This document shows positions 5,082-12,143 of a stretch of DNA of 14,879 bases, piece after piece. The notes under the pieces are model-generated. The model ran no database searches. It saw only the letters and a list, made by a program, of their open reading frames with translations, and was not told the origin of the DNA. The first letter of the stretch is position 1, and every line of letters starts with the position of its first letter. The stretch is taken from positions 6,827 through 21,705 of the forward strand of contig DJDD01000059.1 of the NCBI GenBank assembly GCA_002430925.1, in the 5' to 3' direction. Both the position numbers and the translations under genes were made by a program. The DNA is from Flavobacteriales bacterium UBA5933. GTDB taxonomy: Bacteria > Bacteroidota > Bacteroidia > Flavobacteriales > Weeksellaceae.

Positions 5082-6464
5082 TTATTTGTATCCTAATGTA
5101 TCTAATACATTTTGATGTGTTTGCTCTTCTGAGTAAACTTTTGTGTTATAATTCTCATCAATCAAAATATATTTTGGTTGTGGAATTAAACAATGGTTTA
5201 TTCCTCCAAAACCACTAATATTATCTTGATACGCACCTGTATTGAAGAATCCAATATATAATGGTTTAGCAGAATCGTATTTTGGTAAATAGATTGCATT
5301 TACATGTTGTTCTGAATTATAATAATCATCAGAATCACAAGTTAATCCACCTAACAAAACTCGCTCATATTTATCGTACCATCTATTGATAGGTAGCATA
5401 ACAAAACGTTTAGATATTGCCCAAGCGTCTGGTAAAGTAGTCATGAAAGAAGAATCAATCATATCCCAATATTCTTTATCGTTTTGTTTCTTTTGATAAA
5501 GAATTTTATAGATAACTCCCCCACTTTCTCCAACAGTAAATGAACCGAATTCTGTAAAAATATTTGGAACAGGAATTCCTTCTTCATCACAAATAGCTTT
5601 TATTTGTAATAGAATTTCTTTTGCCATATATTCATAGTCGTAAGAAAAATTCAAAGAATTTTTAATTGGGAATCCACCACCAATATTAAGACTATCTAAT
5701 TCAGGACAAACTTTTTTAAGGTTAACATAAACGCGTAAACACTTTGTTAGCTCATTCCAATAATAAGAATTATCTTTTATTCCTGTATTAATGAAGAAAT
5801 GAAGCATTTTAAGTTTAATACGTTCATTCGGTTTTACCATCGTTTGATAAAATGGTACAATATCTTTATATCCTATTCCTAAACGAGATGTATAAAACTC
5901 AAATTTTGGCTCTTCCTCAGAAGCGATACGAATTCCTATTTCAAAATCTCCTTCTATTTCTTTTGAAAATAAGTCAACTTCTTCATAATTATCAATAACT
6001 GTAATTGTTTTACGATGACCATTGTTAATTAATCGAGCAATATTTTCTACATATTCTTCTCGTTTAAAACCATTACAAACGATATATTGATTATCTTTTA
6101 TTAATCCTTCCTTTATAAGGTTTTCTACAATGTTGATATCAAATGCTGAAGATGTTTCTATATGAATATCATTTTTTAATGCTTCGCCTAAAATATGACG
6201 AAAATGGGAACTTTTTGTACAATAACAATAGTTATAAGATCCCTCATAGTTTAACTCCTCACGGGCTTTTTCAAACCAACCTTTTGCTTTCTGTATATTT
6301 TCAGAAATTTTTGGTAAATAAGTAAATTTTAATGGCGTACCATGTTCTTCTACAATTGATTTTAAATCAATTCCATTAAATTTTAAGTGTTCTCCATCCA
6401 ACTCAAATTCATCTTGAGGGAAATCAAAAGATTGTGTTATTAAATCTATGTATTTTGTTTTCAT
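5082..6464 (-). CDS. speA: Biosynthetic arginine decarboxylase, PLP-dependent alanine-racemase-fold type
   Basis: This 460-residue enzyme should decarboxylate L-arginine to agmatine, the first step of the agmatine route to polyamines. The PLP lysine is Lys84 in YCTKSSH (81-87). HIETSSAFDI (101-110) is the strand after it, GGGFP (262-266) binds the phosphate, and TEFGSF (304-309) follows. The C-terminal domain carries LTCDSDD (374-380), with the Cys-Asp pair that completes the active site from the partner subunit, and FFNTGAYQ (406-413). It is much shorter than E. coli SpeA (about 650 residues), which is normal for the Bacteroidota form. A diamino-acid or carboxynorspermidine decarboxylase is less likely given the CDSDD and FNTGAYQ context. 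It is the first gene of a two-gene operon with the DHS-like gene, preceded by a structured leader of about 230 nt. No agmatinase gene is adjacent. Confidence 0.85.
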   Translation of the reverse strand: MKTKYIDLITQSFDFPQDEFELDGEHLKFNGIDLKSIVEEHGTPLKFTYLPKISENIQKAKGWFEKAREELNYEGSYNYCYCTKSSHFRHILGEALKNDIHIETSSAFDINIVENLIKEGLIKDNQYIVCNGFKREEYVENIARLINNGHRKTITVIDNYEEVDLFSKEIEGDFEIGIRIASEEEPKFEFYTSRLGIGYKDIVPFYQTMVKPNERIKLKMLHFFINTGIKDNSYYWNELTKCLRVYVNLKKVCPELDSLNIGGGFPIKNSLNFSYDYEYMAKEILLQIKAICDEEGIPVPNIFTEFGSFTVGESGGVIYKILYQKKQNDKEYWDMIDSSFMTTLPDAWAISKRFVMLPINRWYDKYERVLLGGLTCDSDDYYNSEQHVNAIYLPKYDSAKPLYIGFFNTGAYQDNISGFGGINHCLIPQPKYILIDENYNTKVYSEEQTHQNVLDTLGYK

Positions 6465-6528
6465 TATGCTTTTATAAATGTTACGTGTGTATTAATACTA
6501 AAAAAAATTCGAATAAAATTTTCTAGTA

Positions 6529-6603
6529 TTACAGACGTATTACATAATTTACACTACGTAGTAATAATGGAAAAGAATAGATTTTTGTCGCTATTCTAGC
6601 CAT
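6529..6603 (-). CDS. Possible 24-residue leader peptide in the speA leader
   Basis: An ATG at 6603-6601 opens 24 codons ending in TAA at 6531-6529. The peptide begins MARIATKIYSF, continues with a PLLLRS segment and ends NYVIRL. It is hydrophobic and basic, with three Arg codons, one of them next to last. The stop codon coincides with the 5' base of the hairpin 6531-6493, and the ATG lies 3 nt downstream of the hairpin 6624-6607. That placement resembles leader peptides where a paused ribosome sets the downstream fold. In DNA this AT-rich an open frame of this length can arise by chance, and no homologue is known to me, so this is a hypothesis. Confidence 0.25.
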   Translation of the reverse strand: MARIATKIYSFPLLLRSVNYVIRL

Positions 6604-6606
6604 TAG

Positions 6607-6642
6607 AACTTCAGCGTTGAAGTTTTTCTCTTTTTCAACGCT
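6607..6642 (-). promoter_or_regulatory. Mutually exclusive hairpin pair in the speA leader
   Basis: The segment 6613-6621 (AGCGTTGAA) has two possible partners. Upstream in the RNA, 6642-6634 gives a 9-bp stem with a 12-nt loop. Within itself, 6624-6618 with 6613-6607 gives a 7-bp stem with a 4-nt loop. The two folds cannot coexist. On the plus strand the 9-bp stem is followed by TTT only, which is too little for a convincing terminator. Confidence 0.45.
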
Positions 6643-6704
6643 TTTGAATAAAAGGTTAAAATTCATCAACTTTTTTCTTAAAAAAAATTACAAAATGTTC
6701 GATG

Positions 6705-6712
6705 CAAATATA
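6705..6712 (-). promoter_or_regulatory. Predicted -7 element of the speA-DHS operon promoter
   Basis: On the minus strand the sequence is TATATTTG, an exact TAnnTTTG match. Transcription would begin near 6698. It is the only exact match on this strand between 6465 and 6881. I see no clear -33 TTG. Confidence 0.5.
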
Positions 6713-6852
6713 AGTTTTTTAATTGTGTAATATTTATAAATAATTCTAAAATTTATACCTTTTTACATTGTTTCTTATCGAATAATTTAGAAAAAAAATG
6801 AAAATGTTGAAAATTTTATTTTTTCTTTAAGGTTTAGAAATACTAATTATTG

Positions 6853-6860
6853 TATTTTTG
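6853..6860 (+). promoter_or_regulatory. Predicted -7 element of the parA operon promoter
   Basis: TATTTTTG matches TAnnTTTG, with a GTTTAG word about 20 bp upstream as a weak -33 candidate. The start point would be near 6867, about 15 nt before the parA ATG. It drives parA, parB, DUF5683, dapB and lepB if these form one operon. Confidence 0.55.
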
Positions 6861-6881
6861 AATTCGTTTTGAACGTAAATT

Positions 6882-7655
6882 ATGGGTAAAATAATTGCTA
6901 TTGCTAATCAAAAAGGTGGCGTAGGAAAAACGACAACTTCGTTAAATCTTGCAGCTTCTTTAGGTGTACTAGAAAAGAAAGTTTTGTTAATTGATGCTGA
7001 TCCTCAGGCTAATGCCACATCAGGATTAGGTTTTGATTTAGATGAAATTGAAGCTGGAACTTATGAGGTTTTAGAAAATGAAATCAATGCAAGTGAAGCT
7101 ATTTTAAAGTCTGAATCTCCAAATTTAGATTTAATGCCTGCTCATTTAGATTTAGTAGCTGCTGAGATAGAAATTGTAGATTACGAAAATCGTGAGTATA
7201 TGCTAAAAACAGCATTAAACGAGATAAAAGATGATTATGATTATATCATTATAGACTGTGCTCCATCTTTAGGATTAATCACATTAAATGCATTAACAGC
7301 TGCAGATTCAGTTATTATTCCAATTCAATGCGAATATTTTGCCTTAGAAGGATTAGGTAAATTATTGAATACTATAAAAGGAATACAACAGCATCATAAT
7401 AAAGAATTAGATATTGAAGGATTATTATTGACGATGTATGATTCTCGCTTAAGACTTTCTAACCAAGTATTAGATGAAGTAAATAATCATTTTCCTAAAA
7501 TGGTTTTCAAAACAATCATTACACGTAATGTAAGATTATCAGAAGCACCTAGTTTTGGAGAAACAATAATTCAATACGACGCTGCAAGTAAAGGTGCGGA
7601 AAATTACTTAAATTTAGCACGTGAATTTTTAATCAATAACAACGATACAGTTTAA
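6882..7655 (+). CDS. parA: Chromosome-partitioning ATPase ParA (Soj type)
   Basis: This 257-residue deviant Walker ATPase binds DNA non-specifically as an ATP dimer and moves ParB-bound origin regions apart. The deviant Walker A box KGGVGKTT is at residues 11-18, with the signature lysine Lys11. LLIDADPQANAT (35-46) is the A' box and YDYIIIDCAPSLG (119-131) is Walker B. The late RNVRLSEAPSFG-type segment is typical of chromosomal ParA/Soj. The length is standard and there is no N-terminal HTH, unlike type Ia plasmid ParA. It starts the operon and is followed after 5 bp by parB. Divergence from speA, housekeeping neighbours and the short form all argue for the chromosomal system, not a plasmid one. 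Confidence 0.96.
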   Translation: MGKIIAIANQKGGVGKTTTSLNLAASLGVLEKKVLLIDADPQANATSGLGFDLDEIEAGTYEVLENEINASEAILKSESPNLDLMPAHLDLVAAEIEIVDYENREYMLKTALNEIKDDYDYIIIDCAPSLGLITLNALTAADSVIIPIQCEYFALEGLGKLLNTIKGIQQHHNKELDIEGLLLTMYDSRLRLSNQVLDEVNNHFPKMVFKTIITRNVRLSEAPSFGETIIQYDAASKGAENYLNLAREFLINNNDTV

Positions 7656-7660
7656 AAAGA

Positions 7661-8554
7661 ATGGCAAAGCCAAATAAAAATAATCGCTTAGGACGTGGAT
7701 TATCTGCACTATTAAAAGATGAGCCAACAGTTAAAACTGCACAAGATGAAGGTGCTAAGAAACTTGTTGGAAATATTTTAGAAGTAGATTTAGAAAAAAT
7801 AACTGCTAATCCTTGGCAACCTCGTACTAATTTTGATAAAAAAGCTTTAGAAGAATTAGTTTCATCTATTGCAACTCTAGGTGTAATTCAACCTATAACA
7901 ATCCGTAAAAAAATATCAGGTGAATATGAATTAATTTCTGGTGAAAGACGTTTTAGAGCTTCACAAATAGCTGGAAAAAAAACAATTCCTGCTTATGTAC
8001 GCTTAGCAAACGATCAAGAAATGCTAGAAATGGCTTTAGTTGAAAATATTCAACGACAGGATTTAGATGCAATAGAAATAGCACTTTCTTACAAACAATT
8101 AATTGATGAAATAAAATTAACACAAGAAGAATTAAGTAAAAGAGTTGGTAAAGATCGAACATCAATTACGAATCACTTGCGTCTTCTTAAGTTAGATCCT
8201 ATTATACAAACTGGTATTAGAGATGGTATGATTTCTATGGGACATGGACGTGCTCTAATGGCAATTGATGATTCTGATTTACAATTTGATATTTACGAAA
8301 AAATTGTAAAAAATAATTTATCTGTTCGTGATACAGAAAAAATTATCAAATCATTAAAAGATGGTGATAATCAAACTGCAAAAAAAGTCATTGAACTTCC
8401 TCAACAATACAAAGAAGCATTAAGTTCTATTTCAAATTCACTAAAAACGAAAGTTGAGATAAAACGAGCAAAAAATGGAAAAGGTAAAATAATATTAAAT
8501 TTTACTTCTGATGATGAATTTGATCGATTAAGTAAGTTTTTAAATGAAAATTAA
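7661..8554 (+). CDS. parB: Chromosome-partitioning protein ParB (Spo0J type)
   Basis: This 297-residue CTP-dependent DNA clamp loads at parS sites and stimulates ParA. The N-terminal RLGRGLSALL (9-18) is the ParA-activating segment. The ParB/Srx domain follows, with PWQPR (51-55), GERRFRA (94-100; CTP/Mg-binding box II) and VENIQRQDLDA (127-137; box III). The helix-turn-helix is at about 152-177 (LTQEELSKRVGKDRTSITNHLRL region), with the dimerisation domain near 245-297. It starts 5 bp after parA and its last 11 nt overlap the start of the next gene, so translation is probably coupled. I found no convincing parS (TGTTTCACGTGAAACA-like) in the window. Confidence 0.96.
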   Translation: MAKPNKNNRLGRGLSALLKDEPTVKTAQDEGAKKLVGNILEVDLEKITANPWQPRTNFDKKALEELVSSIATLGVIQPITIRKKISGEYELISGERRFRASQIAGKKTIPAYVRLANDQEMLEMALVENIQRQDLDAIEIALSYKQLIDEIKLTQEELSKRVGKDRTSITNHLRLLKLDPIIQTGIRDGMISMGHGRALMAIDDSDLQFDIYEKIVKNNLSVRDTEKIIKSLKDGDNQTAKKVIELPQQYKEALSSISNSLKTKVEIKRAKNGKGKIILNFTSDDEFDRLSKFLNEN

Positions 8555-9116
8555 GATTTTAATTATTGGTCTAATGCTTACTTCTACGTTTTCATTAGCT
8601 CAATTAAAAAAAGATTTGGGTCAAGGATCACAAGTTATTACAAAAGATTCTGTTAAAATAAGTGATGAAACTTTAATGGTAAAAAGTCCTATTAGAGCTT
8701 CTTTATACTCTGCTATTCTACCGGGTGCAGGACAATTATACAATAGAAAATGGATAAAAGCACCTATTGCAATGGGATTAGTTGCAACTGGAGCCGGTTT
8801 TACTATTTATTATAATGGATTGTATAAAAAATATAGAAAAGCATATATCGCAGTTCGTGAAGGTTCTCCTAATGAATTTTCAGGTGTTTTAACTGCAGCT
8901 CAATTAGCTGTTATACAAGATGATTATAAAAGAAAACGTGATTATAGTGTTGCCTTAACTGCATTAGCATATTTACTAAATATTGTTGATGCAACTGTTG
9001 ATGCTCACTTATATACTGTTCGTAATGATAAAGAAATGACATTGAAACCAACAGTATTACAAAACGAAATGTCAATAGAGCCTGTTTTAGGATTGGCTTT
9101 TAATTTTAAATTTTAA
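8544..9116 (+). CDS. DUF5683 family exported or membrane protein
   Basis: The protein has 190 residues. A Sec signal peptide covers residues 1-19 (MKIKILIIGLMLTSTFSLA, then Gln20). The core SAILPGAGQLYNRKWIKAPI (56-75) is the hallmark of DUF5683 and of short P-G-x-G-Q-x-Y-N membrane motifs. It leads into a hydrophobic stretch at about 73-91, and a second one lies near 136-151. It ends in FNFKF, an aromatic terminus that recalls outer-membrane proteins, but the length is far too short for a barrel. The gene overlaps parB by 11 nt and ends 5 bp before dapB. This position between parB and dapB recurs in flavobacterial genomes as I recall them, and the function is unknown. An envelope role near signal peptidase and cell-wall genes is possible. 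Confidence 0.85.
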   Translation: MKIKILIIGLMLTSTFSLAQLKKDLGQGSQVITKDSVKISDETLMVKSPIRASLYSAILPGAGQLYNRKWIKAPIAMGLVATGAGFTIYYNGLYKKYRKAYIAVREGSPNEFSGVLTAAQLAVIQDDYKRKRDYSVALTALAYLLNIVDATVDAHLYTVRNDKEMTLKPTVLQNEMSIEPVLGLAFNFKF

Positions 9117-9121
9117 TATAA

Positions 9122-9826
9122 ATGAAAATAGCTTTAGTAGGATACGGAAAAATGGGTAAAGCCATAGAAGAAATTTTATTACAAAGAGGACATGAAGTTG
9201 TTCTAAAAATATCTCGTACTCCACTTCCTGAAGATTTAAAAAATGTAGATGTTGCCATAGAATTTTCTCGACCAGAATATGCTTATGACAACCTTAAAGT
9301 ATTACTTGAAAATAAAATCCCAACAATCTGTGGAACAACAGGTTGGTTAGATAAACAAGATGAAATAAATAAATTAACTTTAGATAATAATACTGCATTT
9401 ATATATGCTTCTAACTTTAGTTTAGGTGTTAACTTATTTTTTGATTTAAATGAAAAACTTGCTAAAATGATGAACAAATACCGTAATGAGTATCAAATCA
9501 ATTTAGAAGAAATTCATCATACACAAAAATTAGATGCTCCATCTGGAACAGCTATTACAATTGCTGAAGGAATCATAGAACAAACATCATACTCTTCTTG
9601 GTCATTGGATCAAAAAGCTGATGATATCATTCCTATTGAAGCTAAACGAATCGAAAATGTTCCTGGAACACATATTGTTCAATACAACTCTGATATTGAT
9701 ACAATAGAAATATCACATACTGCACATTCCCGAAAAGGTTTTGCATTAGGTGCAGTAATTGCTGCTGAATGGATATTTGATAAAAAAGGTATATTTTCAA
9801 TGAAAGATGTACTTGAACTAAACTAA
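9122..9826 (+). CDS. dapB: 4-hydroxy-tetrahydrodipicolinate reductase
   Basis: This 234-residue enzyme reduces hydroxytetrahydrodipicolinate with NAD(P)H in the diaminopimelate route to lysine and peptidoglycan. The nucleotide-binding GYGKMG is at residues 7-12, and CGTTGW (70-75) is the conserved loop contacting the nicotinamide. NFSLGVN (98-104) precedes the signature EIHHTQKLDAPSGTA (130-144), in which His132 is the proton donor (E. coli His159) and Lys136 matches Lys163. It is shorter than the E. coli enzyme (273 residues), as usual for Bacteroidota. It lies 5 bp after the DUF5683 gene and 26 bp before lepB in the same transcription unit. Confidence 0.96.
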   Translation: MKIALVGYGKMGKAIEEILLQRGHEVVLKISRTPLPEDLKNVDVAIEFSRPEYAYDNLKVLLENKIPTICGTTGWLDKQDEINKLTLDNNTAFIYASNFSLGVNLFFDLNEKLAKMMNKYRNEYQINLEEIHHTQKLDAPSGTAITIAEGIIEQTSYSSWSLDQKADDIIPIEAKRIENVPGTHIVQYNSDIDTIEISHTAHSRKGFALGAVIAAEWIFDKKGIFSMKDVLELN

Positions 9827-9852
9827 TTTAAAACACATAATATCAATTTCTT

Positions 9853-11436
9853 ATGAATATATTAATCTATTGGCTTATTGGATACATTTTTGCCAATTTA
9901 ATCTTTGGAGTTGCCACTTGGAAACTTTATAAAAATGCTGGAAAACAAGCTTGGCAAGCTTATGTTCCATTCATAAATATTTGGCAAGGTCTTTCTATTA
10001 TTCATAGACCAAAATGGTGGATTGTATTATTTTATATTCCAATTGTTGGCCCAATTTTTTGGTTAGTTTTCTTTGTAGATTTAGGAGATTCCTATGGTAA
10101 AATTGAAACTAAAGATAAAATTATTATGGTTTTAACTTTAGGTCTTTACATTTTTGCTGTTAACTACTCAGATAATCCTAAATATTTAGGACCAGAACAA
10201 CGTAAACCTACGTTTATTTCATCATTATTATTTGCATTAGTTCTTGCAACTTTAGTACACAATTGGTTTATACAACCTATGATTGTACCAACAGGTTCAA
10301 TGGAAAATACAATTAAAATTGGTGATGCATTATTTGTAGAAAAAATTAGTCATGGAGCCAGAGTTCCTATGACTCCTATCGGTATTCCTTTTTCTGAATT
10401 TATTTATCGTGATGGATTTATAGATAAAACAAGATTACCATATATGCGTTTACCTGGTTGGAGAGCATTAAAATCTAATGATATAGTAGTATTTAACTAC
10501 CCAACAGATTCTGTATATTCTGCAATTGATCGTAAAGATGCATATGTAAAACGTTTAGTTGGATTACCAGGACAAACGATACAAGTAAGAAATGGAATTT
10601 TGTATGTTGATGGTAAAAAATTCATTCCTAAAAAAGATGCTCAAGTTCAACATGCTTATATGGTGATTACTAAGACTCCATTTAGTGATAAGTTATTGTA
10701 TGAAAACTTCGGAATTAATCCCATAGGAAGTGATTTCCAGAAGAATGATTATTTTGTTCAAAAGAATGAAGACGGTAATTTAGTTTATTATTTCAAAGCT
10801 CTTACAGATGCTTATGTAACTGCAATGAAATCTAACAATAATGTAATTTCTGTAGAACCTATTTTAGATCCTGTTGGACAAAAGACTGAACATATTGTTA
10901 ATGGAAAAATAGATAGTACAAATACTATTTTCCCTGTTAATAAAAATTGGAATCCTGATCAATATGGACCATTATATATCCCTAAAAAAGGAGATAATGT
11001 AGAAATAACAAAAGAATCTTTACCTCAATTCATTAATATTTTACGTAAATATGAACATAATAATCTACGTATAGATTCTGCAAATGGAAAATTTGATGTT
11101 TATATTAATGATCAAAAAACAAACAAATACCAAATTAAACAAGATTATTATTTTATGATGGGTGATAATAGAAATCAATCTTTAGATGCTCGTTTCTTTG
11201 GTTACGTTGGTGAAGATCACATTATAGGAAGACCAATTATGATTTGGGCTAATATGAATGGAATGTTTGAGCCAACAGCTCCTAAAAAGTTCATTTGGAA
11301 TCGTTTCTTTACATCAATAAATAATGATGATCCAAATAAAACATCATATGGTATATATGTTTTAATCGCTTTAATTGCTTGGATTGGTTATGATATCGTA
11401 AAAGCAAGAAAAGAAAAAAAGAAAAATAAATACTAA
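9853..11436 (+). CDS. lepB: Signal peptidase I, Bacteroidota form with membrane extension and large insertion
   Basis: This 527-residue S26 peptidase removes signal peptides from exported proteins at the outer face of the cytoplasmic membrane. An N-terminal domain (1-105) has about three to four hydrophobic helices and resembles a DUF5684-type membrane domain. A classical anchor follows at 121-138. The catalytic Ser149 lies in PTGSM (146-150) and the general base Lys233 in YVKRLVGLPG (231-240). Box E, GDNRNQSLDARFFG, is at 437-450. Between the lysine box and box E lies an insertion of nearly 200 residues, absent from E. coli LepB (324 residues) and typical of this phylum. A C-terminal helix (499-515) is followed by a lysine-rich tail. 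Both catalytic residues are present. It is the last gene before a strong terminator. Confidence 0.95.
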   Translation: MNILIYWLIGYIFANLIFGVATWKLYKNAGKQAWQAYVPFINIWQGLSIIHRPKWWIVLFYIPIVGPIFWLVFFVDLGDSYGKIETKDKIIMVLTLGLYIFAVNYSDNPKYLGPEQRKPTFISSLLFALVLATLVHNWFIQPMIVPTGSMENTIKIGDALFVEKISHGARVPMTPIGIPFSEFIYRDGFIDKTRLPYMRLPGWRALKSNDIVVFNYPTDSVYSAIDRKDAYVKRLVGLPGQTIQVRNGILYVDGKKFIPKKDAQVQHAYMVITKTPFSDKLLYENFGINPIGSDFQKNDYFVQKNEDGNLVYYFKALTDAYVTAMKSNNNVISVEPILDPVGQKTEHIVNGKIDSTNTIFPVNKNWNPDQYGPLYIPKKGDNVEITKESLPQFINILRKYEHNNLRIDSANGKFDVYINDQKTNKYQIKQDYYFMMGDNRNQSLDARFFGYVGEDHIIGRPIMIWANMNGMFEPTAPKKFIWNRFFTSINNDDPNKTSYGIYVLIALIAWIGYDIVKARKEKKKNKY

Positions 11437-11468
11437 GAAATTAAACTCTTAGATAATAAATAACAATC

Positions 11469-11508
11469 AAAATTGTGCATTATAACTCATCTTATAATGC
11501 ACAATTTT
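11469..11508 (+). terminator. Intrinsic terminator after lepB
   Basis: AAAATTGTGCATTATAA (11469-11485) and TTATAATGCACAATTTT (11492-11508) form a perfect 17-bp stem with a 6-nt loop, ending in TTTT. It closes the parA-lepB unit and separates it from the wbqC gene. Confidence 0.88.
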
Positions 11509-11533
11509 ATATCATAGAAATAATATAATTAAA

Positions 11534-12139
11534 ATGAAAAATACATTTGCAGCTTTTTATTTTGGGCCGATTGATTATTATGCAGAAATGCTAAAAAGCG
11601 AGAATTTATCGATTGAAGTTTTTGAAAATTTTCAAAAACAAACTTACCGTAATCGTATGAATATCTTAGGCGCAAATGGTAAATTAATGCTTAATATTCC
11701 TATACTTCATAACGGAACTAGATTATTTAAAGATTTACAACCTTCTTATGAATATGATTGGCAAAAAGAACATTTCAAATCAATAAAATCAGCTTATCGT
11801 AGTTCTCCATATTTTGAATATTATGAAGATGATATTGCTCCATTTTATGAAAAGAAAGAAAAATATCTTTTAGATTTTAATTTAAAAACAATTGATTTTA
11901 TCAATCAAAAATTAAAATTAGATTTAGCTATTGATAAAACTAAAAATTTCGAAAAAATAAATATAGAAAACGACTTCAGAAATCAATTTTCTGCTAAAAA
12001 AGAACCACAATACAAATTACCTGAATATGCTCAAGTTTTTGATGAGAAATTCGGTTTCATTGAAGGTTTAAGTATCTTGGACTTATTATTTAGTGAAGGT
12101 CCTAGTACTGCTATTTATTTAAAAAACATACTAAAATAA
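11534..12139 (+). CDS. WbqC family protein
   Basis: This 201-residue soluble protein matches the WbqC-like family. The N-terminal FYFGPIDYYAEML (8-20) corresponds to the family's P-x-x-Y/W start. RNRMNILGANGKLMLNIPI (39-57) is the conserved core (N-G-x-x-x-L-x-I-P), and DWQKEHFKSIKSAYRSSPYF (75-94) carries the W/H/Y-rich segment. The family is named after a gene in O-antigen clusters, and its biochemistry is poorly defined. No glycosyltransferases are nearby; its place after lepB recurs in Flavobacteriia as I recall. The start is firm because the family begins right at this segment. A TACATTTG inside codons 3-6 resembles a -7 element but would give a leaderless, truncated product. The following subtilase starts 4 bp after the stop, so the two genes are probably co-transcribed. 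Confidence 0.85.
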   Translation: MKNTFAAFYFGPIDYYAEMLKSENLSIEVFENFQKQTYRNRMNILGANGKLMLNIPILHNGTRLFKDLQPSYEYDWQKEHFKSIKSAYRSSPYFEYYEDDIAPFYEKKEKYLLDFNLKTIDFINQKLKLDLAIDKTKNFEKINIENDFRNQFSAKKEPQYKLPEYAQVFDEKFGFIEGLSILDLLFSEGPSTAIYLKNILK

Positions 12140-12143
12140 CAAC

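Larger units (their letters stand above)
6465..6698 (-). promoter_or_regulatory. Structured 5' leader of the speA-DHS operon (candidate cis-regulatory RNA)
   Basis: Starting from the promoter at 6712-6705, the leader is about 230 nt. It contains several perfect inverted repeats: AGCGTTGAA (6613-6621) / TTCAACGCT (6634-6642); AACTTCA (6607-6613) / TGAAGTT (6618-6624), exclusive with the first; AGAATAG (6574-6580) / CTATTCT (6591-6597); TATTAC (6538-6543) / GTAATA (6561-6566), enclosing a 10-bp palindrome at 6553-6562; and TAATACTA (6493-6500) / TAGTATTA (6524-6531), with an inner AAAATT/AATTTT stem. The direct repeat GTATTACA (6526-6533 and 6537-6544) allows the last two hairpins to exchange partners. 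I do not recognise it as a known riboswitch class. No other gene lies in the 417-bp gap 6465-6881. Confidence 0.5.

Noticed and set aside
6567..6599. Plus-strand 10-codon frame MEKNRFLSLF in the speA/parA gap
   Set aside because: Too short, no promoter before it on this strand, and it lies within the inverted repeats of the opposite-strand leader.
6613..6645. Plus-strand intrinsic terminator formed by the AGCGTTGAA/TTCAACGCT stem
   Set aside because: Only three T follow the stem and no plus-strand gene ends nearby; better explained as leader structure of the opposite strand.
7613..7628. parS-like site with core CACGTGAA near the 3' end of parA
   Set aside because: Only the central CACGTG and two following A residues match TGTTTCACGTGAAACA; the outer half-sites do not.
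11542..11549. TACATTTG, an exact TAnnTTTG match at the start of the wbqC gene
   Set aside because: It lies inside codons 3-6. A start point downstream would remove the conserved N-terminal segment of the family, so it is most likely chance.
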